From the NCBI GenBank assembly GCA_015067005.1, contig SVNH01000011.1, forward strand, positions 39,745 to 103,744: a DNA stretch of 64,000 bases, read 5' to 3'. Numbering within the stretch: position 1 is the first letter of the stretch; the number at the start of each line of letters is the position of its first letter. A program made the position numbers and the translations under genes. The DNA is from Ruminococcus flavefaciens. Its GTDB lineage: Bacteria > Bacillota > Clostridia > Oscillospirales > Ruminococcaceae. Shown piece after piece: positions 1 through 8,424 of this stretch. The notes beneath the pieces were generated by a model. That model was not told where the DNA came from, ran no database searches, and saw only the letters and a list, made by a program, of their open reading frames with translations.

Positions 1-625
1 GCGGAGACTGCGGATCGTCCTCTATTTTTTCCCGAAGCCGCTTTATGTAGACACTCAGGGTGTTGTCGGAGACGAATTCCTTCGTAATTGACCACAGCTC
101 CTCAGCGATCCTGTCGCGCGAGAGCAGTTGGTTCTTGTTGGAGAAGAACACGAGCAGCAGGCGGTATTCAAGCGCAGAGAGAGTCAGTTCACAGCCGTTT
201 CTGAATACAATGCCCTTTATCGGATCTATCGTGACATTACCGCATTGAAGCACAGGCGAAGATCTTGTATGACGGCGCATGACATTCTTCATACGTGCAA
301 GGAGTTCACGGGTGCCGAATGGCTTCCCGATATAGTCATCAGCACCTATCTCAAAACCGGCGACGGTACAGGCTTCATCTGCCGAAGCAGTGATGAATAT
401 GACAGGCGTGTCGTTCATATTTTTGACAGCTGCACATACAGAGTAGCCGTTGCCGTCCTTCAGGGAAATATCAAGCAGGACACAGTCGTATTTATTTTCT
501 TCAAACAGGCGCAGACCGTCTTTTTGTCCGCTGGCATAGGATGCAGTATATCCCTCGGAATTCAGGAAACGTATAAGGAATCCTGCGAGCTGTTCATCGT
601 CTTCGATAAGCAGTATTTTCGGCAT
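1..625 (-). CDS. OmpR/PhoB-family response regulator (3' end cut by window edge)
   Basis: Reading the complement from the ATG at 625, with AGGAGGTG just upstream (631-638), gives MPKILLIEDDEQLAGFL and continues open to base 1, about 208 codons. The receiver domain has the acidic pair EDD near residues 8-10, the phospho-acceptor Asp in CVLLDISLKDG near residue 51, and the conserved Lys in DDYIGKPF near residue 102. A linker leads to a winged-helix DNA-binding domain (LTLSALEYRLL, then SDNTLSVYIKRLREKIE), which makes it the OmpR/PhoB class. Its histidine kinase is probably beyond the left edge. It lies 97 bp downstream of an FtsX-type ABC transporter on the same strand, an arrangement typical of Bce/Vra-like peptide-sensing modules, so it probably controls that transporter. 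Only the extreme C-terminus is missing. Confidence 0.93.
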   Translation of the reverse strand, partial: MPKILLIEDDEQLAGFLIRFLNSEGYTASYASGQKDGLRLFEENKYDCVLLDISLKDGNGYSVCAAVKNMNDTPVIFITASADEACTVAGFEIGADDYIGKPFGTRELLARMKNVMRRHTRSSPVLQCGNVTIDPIKGIVFRNGCELTLSALEYRLLLVFFSNKNQLLSRDRIAEELWSITKEFVSDNTLSVYIKRLREKIEDDPQSP

Positions 626-673
626 AGCATCACCTCCTGACAACTCATTATATCACGCAGCGGATATAAATGC

Positions 674-699
674 AAGCGGACAGTCTCAGCCGTCCGCTT
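674..699 (-). terminator. Hairpin after ABC permease gene
   Basis: An 8-bp stem (AAGCGGAC at 674-681 with GTCCGCTT at 692-699) lies between the permease stop at 722 and the response regulator start at 625. On the minus strand it is followed only by a weakly T-rich stretch, so termination is probably partial and the regulator may still be cotranscribed. Confidence 0.5.
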
Positions 700-721
700 T
701 GTTTGTGTATGTGAGAGCTTT

Positions 722-2971
722 TCAGTTATCTCCTGCTTTCTTTATGACTGTTCTGAACTCTGTACCTCTTATCTGATCTGAAAGGCTCGCGGTATTGTGT
801 GATCTGAGCATCAGAAACGATGTGATACAGCCTGCAATGAATGATACGATCGAAGCAAAAGCTATCCTGATAAAAGGTGTTATATGATCGAGATGTACGA
901 TCTCATCCAGCATATCCCGCAGCTCACCGCTCTCATCTGTGTAAGTGCTCAGCAGTATCTTTGGCAGAAAGCATTCTGTACCTAAAATGACAGCGCCGCA
1001 TAAAACAGCCGAAAATACTGCCGCAGTCACAGTGAACTGCATACATTCGATAAACGACATACGGTATAGCTGTCTGTCAGTCATTCCGACGCATTGCAGA
1101 GACGCGAACTCGCTGCGGCGGTTGGCAATACCGGTCGAGATTATATTGAGCAGATTTATGAGAGCCGCAAGTGCTATAAGCACGTTGAATACAAGCACAC
1201 CTGTACGTATCGAGGTCATAATGCTGTGGAGCTCGCATTTTTCCTTATAGATACTCTCTTCCACATATATCATATCAGAATGCGAATCAAACCACTCATC
1301 GGCTTTTTTATTATTGGCATAATTGCAGACTTCACTGTTATACGAAAAATCAGCTGTCGGCGCCCATAAGCTTTCGCCAAACCATTCATCCTTTAATTTC
1401 TGATAAGTCTCAAAAGCACTGAAAAATGCTATTGATGTATACTTATCTCCGGGAACAAATGAGCCGATAACATTTATCGTATGCGGCAGCTTTTCCGTTT
1501 TACATTCGTTAATTATCACTGCCAGCTCCTCTGATCTCATATCTTCCGGAATGTCCATTCGCTCGGAGAGCACCTGCACAGTACCGTTTCCTGACGAATA
1601 AGACAGCATATCTTCATAAGCCGGATTCATCACATATCCGCCGGTGCGGACAAGTTCATCGTAGCTGACAGGCTGATTATCCCCGAATATCTGAGCATAT
1701 GCTTCCCTGTTGACATATACTGCGGAACAGCAATTCTCCCCGTCCGCCGTCCAAAGATTCTGCGCCTGACTAATGCCAATATCCTTGAACAGACCACTGT
1801 CTGCAAGTTCCTGTGCAGCAGCTTCAGCTGAAATGCCCTTCATCCTGTTTCCGATAGCTGCTGAAAAATCATTTCCGTGCTCGAATGTCTCGTCAATGAG
1901 ACATTCGGAAATGCTGCGTTCTATAGTATCGGTCAGTGTTGTAAATACCCCAAACAACGTCATTGAAACGGTCAGTGTCAGAACTGTGATGACAAAGCGC
2001 TTTTTCTGCCTTCTTGCATTTCGTGAGGCTATACTGCCGGATATGCCGAACAGAAGTCCCGAAAGCGCGCGCTTCTTTACTTTTTCTACATTGTCTGCAC
2101 GGGCAGTTATGGCTTCCATAGGTGATTTGCGTATGACGCGCATTCCCACTCCATAAGCAGAAAAGAATACCCAGATGATCCCGACTGCCGCCGAAATGAA
2201 CAGCATTTTCAGATCAACTGAGAAAGACAGATGCAGGTCATCACTGGACATATCCATAAACACATCAGCAAGTCCAGCCGCCAGCATTGTTTTATACATT
2301 CCAAAGGCAAGCAGAACTCCTGCTGTAAGTCCGAAGGGTATGGCTATCAGGCTCAGACGCATTCCTTCCAGTGTGATTATCTTCACTATCTGCTGCGGAG
2401 TTGCTCCTATTGATTGCAGCACACCGTACTGACGCTCACGTTCCTTTGAGGATATCTCAAAGGCTGTATCTACCACAAGCCGCAGCGCTAATGCAAACAT
2501 TACCGCAAATATAAAAAATACGCAGAATATCCTCAGACGCCAGAGATGTGCACCGTCACCTATACAGTCTATCCGCATAAGTGTGTCGTTCCATTCATGA
2601 CTGTCTCTGAACTGCTGCCAATCCCCCATTTGCATGGAAACTTTTTGCAGCCAGTTATCCCTGTCGCCAACGTCACTGCTGAACATTATGTAAGCCGTCG
2701 CTGTACCGTCGTCATCCTGTTCAAGCGTGACTGACTTGATATGCTCTTCCTGACGCAGGATCTCAGCCTGTTCCCCGGTTGCGCCGTACAGTGCAAGATG
2801 ATATGGCGAAGAGCTGTAAACAGCCTTCCGGAAGCAGTCCATAAAAACACTGTAAAGCACGAACATCATTGCGATTATAGCTATTGCTGCGGATATACTT
2901 ATGACCGTAAAAATTGACTGACGCTTCAGCGCGCGTATGTATCTTGAAGCAAGCAGGTTTTCATATCTCAT
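722..2971 (-). CDS. FtsX-type ABC transporter permease
   Basis: This is a 749-residue integral membrane protein. It has one N-terminal membrane helix (about 20-45), a short extracellular part, and an FtsX block with three helices (about 150-285, containing the ERERQYGVLQSIGATPQQI signature). A large extracellular domain spans roughly 340-590. A second FtsX block at the C-terminus carries RRSEFASLQCVGMTDRQL. Two FtsX blocks in one chain suit the MacB/Bce-like exporters that move antimicrobial peptides or lipid-linked substrates. Its start overlaps the end of the ATPase gene by 11 bp, so the two are translationally coupled. The substrate cannot be read from the sequence; the response regulator next door favours peptide sensing or resistance. 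Confidence 0.9.
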   Translation of the reverse strand: MRYENLLASRYIRALKRQSIFTVISISAAIAIIAMMFVLYSVFMDCFRKAVYSSSPYHLALYGATGEQAEILRQEEHIKSVTLEQDDDGTATAYIMFSSDVGDRDNWLQKVSMQMGDWQQFRDSHEWNDTLMRIDCIGDGAHLWRLRIFCVFFIFAVMFALALRLVVDTAFEISSKERERQYGVLQSIGATPQQIVKIITLEGMRLSLIAIPFGLTAGVLLAFGMYKTMLAAGLADVFMDMSSDDLHLSFSVDLKMLFISAAVGIIWVFFSAYGVGMRVIRKSPMEAITARADNVEKVKKRALSGLLFGISGSIASRNARRQKKRFVITVLTLTVSMTLFGVFTTLTDTIERSISECLIDETFEHGNDFSAAIGNRMKGISAEAAAQELADSGLFKDIGISQAQNLWTADGENCCSAVYVNREAYAQIFGDNQPVSYDELVRTGGYVMNPAYEDMLSYSSGNGTVQVLSERMDIPEDMRSEELAVIINECKTEKLPHTINVIGSFVPGDKYTSIAFFSAFETYQKLKDEWFGESLWAPTADFSYNSEVCNYANNKKADEWFDSHSDMIYVEESIYKEKCELHSIMTSIRTGVLVFNVLIALAALINLLNIISTGIANRRSEFASLQCVGMTDRQLYRMSFIECMQFTVTAAVFSAVLCGAVILGTECFLPKILLSTYTDESGELRDMLDEIVHLDHITPFIRIAFASIVSFIAGCITSFLMLRSHNTASLSDQIRGTEFRTVIKKAGDN

Positions 2972-3671
2972 TGCCGTCAGCCTCCTCAGCAGAGGTATTT
3001 GCTTCGTCAGAGATTATCCTGCCGTCATGCAGTACGATTATCCTGTCGCACTGAGCAGCGATTTTTTCATCGTGGGTTATAATGATGATGGTCTGCCTGA
3101 GTTCACGGTTTGACCTGCGGAAAAGTTCCATTATCTCGGCGCTGTTTTGGCTGTCAAGATTGCCTGTTGGCTCATCGGCAAGAATGACCTGCGGCGAAGT
3201 GAAAAGCGCTCTGCCGATAGAGACTCTCTGCTGCTGACCTCCCGACATCTGAGACGGAAGATGATCTCTGCGCTTCTTTAGTCCGAGCATATCCAGTATA
3301 TTTTCGAGATGTATGCGGTCAGGCTTCCTGCCGTCCATGAGAAGCGGGAGAGTGATGTTTTCTTCCGCAGTCAGTACAGGTATGAGGTTGTAGAACTGAT
3401 ATATAAGACCTATCTGCCTTCTGCGGAATATGGCCAGCTCTCTGTTGTTCTGACTGAATACGTCCTGCCCGTCAAGCCATATCTTTCCGGAAGTGGGACG
3501 GTCTACTGCACCTATCATATGAAGCAGAGTCGATTTGCCAGAACCGCTTGCTCCTACTATCGCCACCATCTGTCCCTTTGGCACGCTGAACGAAACCCCG
3601 TCAACAGCTTTAACTTCGTTTTCGCCCTTACCGTATATCTTGCTGAGGTTTTCAACTCTGAGTAGTTGCAT
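2961..3671 (-). CDS. ABC transporter ATP-binding protein (MacB/LolD/BceA type)
   Basis: The 236-residue nucleotide-binding subunit has Walker A GASGSGKST near residue 40, the Q-loop in IGLIYQFYNLIPVL, the signature MSGGQQQRVSIGRAL, Walker B VILADEPTGNLD and the switch His in IIITHDE. The LTAEENITLPLL and NLDSQNSAEI segments are typical of the ATPases that partner FtsX permeases. It is the first gene of a leftward pair with the permease, and a GGAGGATC site precedes the ATG. It energises export or extraction through that permease at the cytoplasmic membrane. Confidence 0.95.
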   Translation of the reverse strand: MQLLRVENLSKIYGKGENEVKAVDGVSFSVPKGQMVAIVGASGSGKSTLLHMIGAVDRPTSGKIWLDGQDVFSQNNRELAIFRRRQIGLIYQFYNLIPVLTAEENITLPLLMDGRKPDRIHLENILDMLGLKKRRDHLPSQMSGGQQQRVSIGRALFTSPQVILADEPTGNLDSQNSAEIMELFRRSNRELRQTIIIITHDEKIAAQCDRIIVLHDGRIISDEANTSAEEADGNEI

Positions 3672-3727
3672 ATCTGATCCTCCTTTTTTTGCTGATTATA
3701 TTATAGCATACTTTTCTGACAAATTCA

Positions 3728-3925
3728 TTATCTAAATCTTTCATTTATGTAAGATTTAGCTCCGTTAAAGGCGTTTCTATCCGGTGAAGACTCAACTTCC
3801 AGACAATAATCATCTGTTTCGCAGAAAAAATATTTTTCTTGGAAAAAGCAATGATATCATCTTCTCTTGAAATCTCATGCCCTTCATATGGAAGCACCTT
3901 ACTGTAAGAACTGATTCCATGATGA
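3728..3925 (-). pseudogene. Decayed gene remnant upstream of the ABC pair
   Basis: On the minus strand two overlapping frames give protein-like stretches: SSYSKVLPYEGHEISREDD in one, then YCLEVESSPDRNAFNGAKSY in another, ending at a TAA (3728-3730). They would form one reading frame if one base were lost in the T-run near 3840. No start or ribosome binding site is seen and I do not recognise the family. The remainder of 3672-4172 holds the hairpin at 3931 and the promoter at 4055. Confidence 0.3.
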
Positions 3926-3930
3926 AGACT

Positions 3931-3971
3931 CAGCCTATGTACAATTTAAATGGTACATAGGCTGTTTTTTT
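3931..3971 (+). terminator. Rho-independent terminator
   Basis: A perfect 12-bp stem, CAGCCTATGTAC (3931-3942) with GTACATAGGCTG (3953-3964), is followed by seven T. No intact rightward gene precedes it, so it is either orphaned or blocks readthrough into the surface-protein gene at 4173. Confidence 0.75.
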
Positions 3972-4054
3972 ATGTTTCACCATGCAATAATTTACACTCT
4001 GTACGTGCTTTGTTTATTTTTACCAAAAGGATAAAATATTTTTTAAAAAAACTA

Positions 4055-4083
4055 TTGGAATATTATCGAAAATATGATATACT
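4055..4083 (+). promoter_or_regulatory. Promoter of the aerolysin-like surface protein
   Basis: TTGGAA (4055-4060) and TATACT (4078-4083) are separated by 17 bp, and the start codon follows 90 bp downstream. This is a good sigma-A-type match in an A+T-rich stretch. Confidence 0.6.
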
Positions 4084-4172
4084 ATACGTAGACAGTTTAT
4101 TCATTCAGAAAAAGTGCAACTCACTTCAAAATAAGTTGCTATGAAAAAATCTAATTTAGGAGGAACGAGCTT

Positions 4173-7100
4173 ATGAAACACACATGGAAGAAAACAACGG
4201 CATTCGTCATGGCATTGGCTCTTGTAGCAGGCTTTGCGCCTGCGAACGTCGGGGGCTTTTTGACAGGAGGCACGGCAATTGTAGCGAGTGCGGCGGAGGA
4301 AGTAACTGAGCCTGCCGCTGTCGGTGCAACTGTCGAGCGCAACGGACTGACCTATTACAACACCTATTCCACGAATACTGACAGTGCTAAGATGTTTTAT
4401 CAGGACCTGATCGACGGAAAATTTGATGGCTTTAAATATTATTCTCAATTTCCCACGAAAGAATGTTTGTCAACAAATGATTTTTCAATTGGTGATATGT
4501 GGCTTATTCTGGCATCCAGCATTGTCGGCGCATCTAAAATTGCGGGAACCCATACCTGTATAGGTCATCCAGATGACGTGCAGTCAGCAATTGGTTTTTT
4601 CCCCCGCCCGGAATTGGGATCAGCAAACGTAATAACAACGTCATCAAGGTGGGTGAATACTGATGATGGCGGATATGTTGAAAAAAATCTATATTATACC
4701 ATTCCAGGTGGAGATACCGATGTTTATACTGTACGTTTTTCAAATTTCAAAGTTGTAACACTGATGCCTGAGAACGAAGGAACGAACTATGTTTCAACAA
4801 GGATCGAGAGCGTGGACAATTCACCTGCTTATGCAACAAGTCTCAAAAATGACACTGCAATGGAAGTATCAGGCTCACAGTCCCTCTCATCTTCGACGGA
4901 ATACAGCCTTTCCAACTCTGTCAGCCATTCAAAGAGCTTTTCATTCTCGGAGGGCATTGAAGCAACTCAGAAACTAAACCTTGTTGCTACTGAATATGAG
5001 GTCAAAGAATCTTTTTCAGCAACACAAGCTATCGAAAACGGCTGGGAAAAGGGTGAAAGCCTTTCAAATTCTTCAAGTACCGATAGCTCTGTCTCTATCA
5101 CTCTGCCGCCATATACGAATTCTATGATAAAACAGAGCCAAGGCGTTACGACTGTGACGACGAAGTATAACTGCCCTGTTGCGATCAAATATACAGTCGA
5201 ATTACTGCAATCATATAAAGGAAATACTGTCACACTCGCTCACTTTGGCGCAACAAACGGTGATGCAAGAGCAGACCTCTATCAGAGAGGTGTTGTGGAA
5301 CGTCCAGATAATAGTGATAGGGAGATATGGTGGAATTCTACGTCTTCTTCATACGCACCGATAGAAAAAATCGTTTACAATATTCCGATGTCAAGCTTCG
5401 GTGCTACTATGATAGAAACGGTAAAGACAGTCAATACCGTGGCTGCTCCTGTTGCACCACTCTATCCTCTCACATCCGTTGAAAGCACTAAACAGGAGCT
5501 TGCTCTGACTGTCGGTGAAACAGCCTATACAAATGATATCGATCTGAAAGGCTTGAATATGTATAGGGCTGATTATTATGGCTTCAATCCCGCATACGGT
5601 CACTGGATCGTCACTGATGAAAACGGAATAGAATTGGAAAACGCCCCCATAAAGCTGAATACAAATTCTGTCAGCAAGAAAACAGCGATAAATACGATCT
5701 CCGCAGGAACCTGCTATCTCAAATATGTGATCGATGAGAACAGCTACGCTACTGCTGAAAATACCAATACCTACACCAAGAATTCTGATCTGAGCGCTAC
5801 TGCAATGGTAAAGGTCACAGTCAAGGAAGATGAGAACACCGCTAAAAAGCCGAAGATCACCGCAAAGTATTCACCTGAGGAGCTTGCAGGTAAGTTCGGC
5901 AGAGAGCACTATGATCTTGATGATTACTTCGATGTTGATTTCAAGGACAGCACAGGCAGGGACGTTGACTATATCTGGGAGGCTCAGGAAAGAACTAAGA
6001 AGGGTATCGCCTTTGATGAGAATAATAGTGTTTACTTTACGAAGAATGGAGTTTTCCATGTTCGTGTCAGAGATCCTGAAAGCGGGATCTATTCCGACTG
6101 GATTGAGATCACAGGTATTGTTCAGGCAGGTGATGAAGAGCCTCTCGCGATCACAGTACCTGATGAGCCGATAGTTGATGCTGACGAGAATACATCATTT
6201 GTTATCAGCGGCAGCTATACAGGTCTTGTGGGTGCTGAACCCGATATGCTTGAGGGAGAGCCTGCCATAGAATTATATGATGAGAATGACGAGCCGGTAT
6301 ACACTCACGGCAGATTACAGTTTGACGCATATGACAAGAGCAATAAGGAAATGAATATCGCTTATTCGTGGGAAGCTCAGGAAACAGAGGGTATCACTCT
6401 GACCGAGGACGGCAAAGTCAGCTTCACAAGCCCCGGCACATACCACATTCGTGCCAAGAGCGGAGAGTATGCTTCCGACTGGTACGTTATTAATGCAAAA
6501 AATACCTCTGAGGAATATTCCACAGTTTGGTTTTTAGACGCAGACGGAACACTTATCAAAGCGTTCTTCCAGCCGTGGGGTTCAGAACTTAAAGCTCCTG
6601 CAGTTCCTGAACACAAGGGCTTCATTTTCGACGGCTGGGATAATGAAGTTCCGTCAGCAATGCCTGCCGATGATATGACTATCACTGCAATTTGGAAGGT
6701 CGACGAGAGCGTTGAGCGAATTCTGATTCGTGGCAACACTCGCGGTCTGGGCAGTGTTGAAGCAAGCGCTGACGGCAGCGAGCCGGTTTTCGATGACGAG
6801 CATCCGATAACTTCGCTTCACTATAATGTTGTGAAGGGTGAATCCGTGATCTTCTCCGCAAAGGCTGACGAAGGCTGGGTATTCAGAGAATGGCAGCACA
6901 GAGCCACAGGTGAAGTCTTCTCTAAGGACGCGACCATCACCATTACCGCTGGTGAGCCGCTTGATCTCGTTGCGGTATTTGATGCCGAAGATGCAATCAC
7001 ACATAAACTCACCGATGCAAAGCTGATGCAGTGGTCACAGAAAGACTATCAGGACAAGACCGGTACGACGGCAAATGCAGCGATCACCGGCTGGTCTGAT

Positions 7101-7322
7101 ACGGAGTATGAGATTACTCTGACAGATGATGATGACAATGTTCTGGATACATACACTGTAAATCCCGATACAGGTGTCGGTACAGATGCACAGGGCAAGG
7201 AAGTAAATCTTCCTCAGACAGGTATGTCGGGCGCTCACAAGGCTTTCGCAGGACTGGCAGCACTCATGACGATTGCAGGCTTCGGTCTTGTGAAAAAGAG
7301 CAAGAAGAAGGACGAGGAATAA
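4173..7322 (+). CDS. LPQTG-anchored surface protein with aerolysin/ETX-MTX2-like region
   Basis: The 1049-residue protein starts at an ATG behind TTAGGAGGAACG and has a long signal peptide ending near ASAAEE (about residue 41). Residues about 195-345 show the pattern of aerolysin-type beta-pore formers: long alternating Ser/Thr strands (for example SSSTEYSLSNSVSHSKSFSF), then another Ser-rich stretch leading to SVSITLPPYTNSM and a further strand pair. Residues about 555-650 and 695-785 are two related beta-sandwich units, both containing YxWEAQE and ending in a SDW segment. A Listeria-Bacteroides-type repeat follows (WFLDADGTLIKAFF to MTITAIWK, about 788-850), then a second small beta unit and a pre-anchor module. 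The sorting signal is LPQTG (about 1012), a hydrophobic helix and a KKSKKKDEE tail. Sortase would fix it to peptidoglycan. Pore formation is inferred from pattern only; a glycan-binding or adhesive role is possible. Confidence 0.8.
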   Translation: MKHTWKKTTAFVMALALVAGFAPANVGGFLTGGTAIVASAAEEVTEPAAVGATVERNGLTYYNTYSTNTDSAKMFYQDLIDGKFDGFKYYSQFPTKECLSTNDFSIGDMWLILASSIVGASKIAGTHTCIGHPDDVQSAIGFFPRPELGSANVITTSSRWVNTDDGGYVEKNLYYTIPGGDTDVYTVRFSNFKVVTLMPENEGTNYVSTRIESVDNSPAYATSLKNDTAMEVSGSQSLSSSTEYSLSNSVSHSKSFSFSEGIEATQKLNLVATEYEVKESFSATQAIENGWEKGESLSNSSSTDSSVSITLPPYTNSMIKQSQGVTTVTTKYNCPVAIKYTVELLQSYKGNTVTLAHFGATNGDARADLYQRGVVERPDNSDREIWWNSTSSSYAPIEKIVYNIPMSSFGATMIETVKTVNTVAAPVAPLYPLTSVESTKQELALTVGETAYTNDIDLKGLNMYRADYYGFNPAYGHWIVTDENGIELENAPIKLNTNSVSKKTAINTISAGTCYLKYVIDENSYATAENTNTYTKNSDLSATAMVKVTVKEDENTAKKPKITAKYSPEELAGKFGREHYDLDDYFDVDFKDSTGRDVDYIWEAQERTKKGIAFDENNSVYFTKNGVFHVRVRDPESGIYSDWIEITGIVQAGDEEPLAITVPDEPIVDADENTSFVISGSYTGLVGAEPDMLEGEPAIELYDENDEPVYTHGRLQFDAYDKSNKEMNIAYSWEAQETEGITLTEDGKVSFTSPGTYHIRAKSGEYASDWYVINAKNTSEEYSTVWFLDADGTLIKAFFQPWGSELKAPAVPEHKGFIFDGWDNEVPSAMPADDMTITAIWKVDESVERILIRGNTRGLGSVEASADGSEPVFDDEHPITSLHYNVVKGESVIFSAKADEGWVFREWQHRATGEVFSKDATITITAGEPLDLVAVFDAEDAITHKLTDAKLMQWSQKDYQDKTGTTANAAITGWSDTEYEITLTDDDDNVLDTYTVNPDTGVGTDAQGKEVNLPQTGMSGAHKAFAGLAALMTIAGFGLVKKSKKKDEE

Positions 7323-7390
7323 AAATTCCATGTGTTTTTAATAAAGAGGGCGCTGCTTTCGGGTAATGTCATTAAGCTAACCGAATAAGT

Positions 7391-7434
7391 GAAAAACAGG
7401 AGTATGTACGAGATTAAGCTATACATACTCCTGT
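7391..7434 (-). terminator. Perfect 13-bp hairpin with T-run on the minus strand
   Basis: ACAGGAGTATGTA (7396-7408) pairs perfectly with 7422-7434. Five A precede it, giving a T-run on the minus strand. It may also end transcription of the surface-protein gene on the plus strand, where no T-run follows. Confidence 0.5.
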
Positions 7435-7740
7435 AATTATGTACACGAAAATGTGCATGACTAAAAGACAGATGATAGATCTGCCTGAAAAAGTATTGAC
7501 ACAAGGTAAGAATTATGATAATCTGTAATTGAAAGGTATAGCAGAATGGTAACGAGTTTTTCTGACAGCGTTACGATCAGGCCTAACAGGGCACGTATTT
7601 CTTGCTATCAACTTTTCCAAATGAGAAGGACTGACGTTACTACAGCGGAAGAAAGCAATGCAAATGTATATAGCAACAGCGTAATTTACTTTGGAATGGT
7701 ATTTACGCTTATCATCATCTATGACGATATTTTCGTTGAT

Positions 7741-7886
7741 CAGCATATCCTGATGAATTAGAACATGATTTGTGTAATAAAATAGAATTTCAATTTTCTA
7801 AGTTGTTAAATGACAAACTAGCTGAATCTAGATACGGAGACATCGGCCTGAGAAAGCTGAATGGTCTGAATAGAAATTATACTTGA
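7741..7886 (+). pseudogene. Short decayed coding remnant
   Basis: One frame reads YPDELEHDLCNKIEFQFSKL and continues through RYGDIGLRKLNGLNRNYT to a TGA at 7884. It has the composition of a genuine protein C-terminus, but in-frame stops lie just upstream and no start exists. The family is not recognised. Confidence 0.3.
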
Positions 7887-7911
7887 TATTCAAATAATAA
7901 AATGCTATAAT
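7883..7911 (+). promoter_or_regulatory. Promoter of the DUF4869-ATPase pair
   Basis: TTGATA (7883-7888) and TATAAT (7906-7911) are spaced 17 bp apart, 52 bp before the ATG at 7963. Confidence 0.65.
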
Positions 7912-7962
7912 ATCTATAAACATGACTTATCTCTATAATACGCAAGAAAGGAAGCAATTTTA

Positions 7963-8412
7963 ATGCTCAGAATATTCTACGGCGAACTCGATACTCCGGA
8001 ATACATCTTTAATCCAGATGTTTATTTTAATAATACATATGATGATGAATGGATCACAGATCCGATGTCTGTAAAGATGATCAAGGATATTGACGGATCT
8101 GAGGTCAAGGGTGCGAGACTCATAGATAGTCCGTATCTCGGTGGGATTCCAACGGAACGACTTTCCGGTGGAGTTAAAACGCTCATGCTTATGAAGTTTG
8201 ACTCAGAGCATATCTTCAATGCATCAGCTTGCGGAGATAACTGTGCTTCTTGGATACTCAAGATCGCTGAAGAGAAAGATTTAACGATCAGACTTGGGTA
8301 TCTAATGGATTTTGGCGATGATACTTTTGAAATTGAGATCGTTAATCTTCATAAGATAGTTCACACTATGAAAGAGCTGAATGAAGCAGTGCTTGACAAC
8401 AGACTTATATGA
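7963..8412 (+). CDS. DUF4869 family protein
   Basis: The 149-residue soluble protein (MLRIFYGELDTPEYIF at the start) follows an AAAGGAAG ribosome binding site. The central FNNTYDDEWITDP, LSGGVKTLMLMKFD and CGDNCASWILKIAEEKDLTI blocks are those I associate with the DUF4869 family, found mostly in gut Firmicutes. No catalytic motif is evident; a His in HKIVHTM and the two Cys of CGDNC are the most notable residues. It is 12 bp upstream of a P-loop ATPase gene and surely cotranscribed with it. The function of the pair is unknown; the accessory-gene setting suggests a mobile or defensive role. Confidence 0.75.
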   Translation: MLRIFYGELDTPEYIFNPDVYFNNTYDDEWITDPMSVKMIKDIDGSEVKGARLIDSPYLGGIPTERLSGGVKTLMLMKFDSEHIFNASACGDNCASWILKIAEEKDLTIRLGYLMDFGDDTFEIEIVNLHKIVHTMKELNEAVLDNRLI

Positions 8413-8424
8413 GGTAATGGTTTT

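Larger units (their letters stand above)
7323..7962. other. Intergenic region with hairpin, promoters and decayed reading frames
   Basis: No intact gene is convincing here. The stretch holds a 13-bp hairpin (7396-7434), a promoter-like TTGACA/TAATCT (7496-7524), a weak 71-codon frame from 7546 with no similarity I recognise, a short decayed frame (7741-7886) and the promoter of the DUF4869 gene (7883-7911). Confidence 0.6.

Noticed and set aside
7546..7761. 71-codon open frame with a promoter upstream
   Set aside because: No similarity recognised and frame choice is ambiguous next to decayed coding sequence; kept only as part of the intergenic description.
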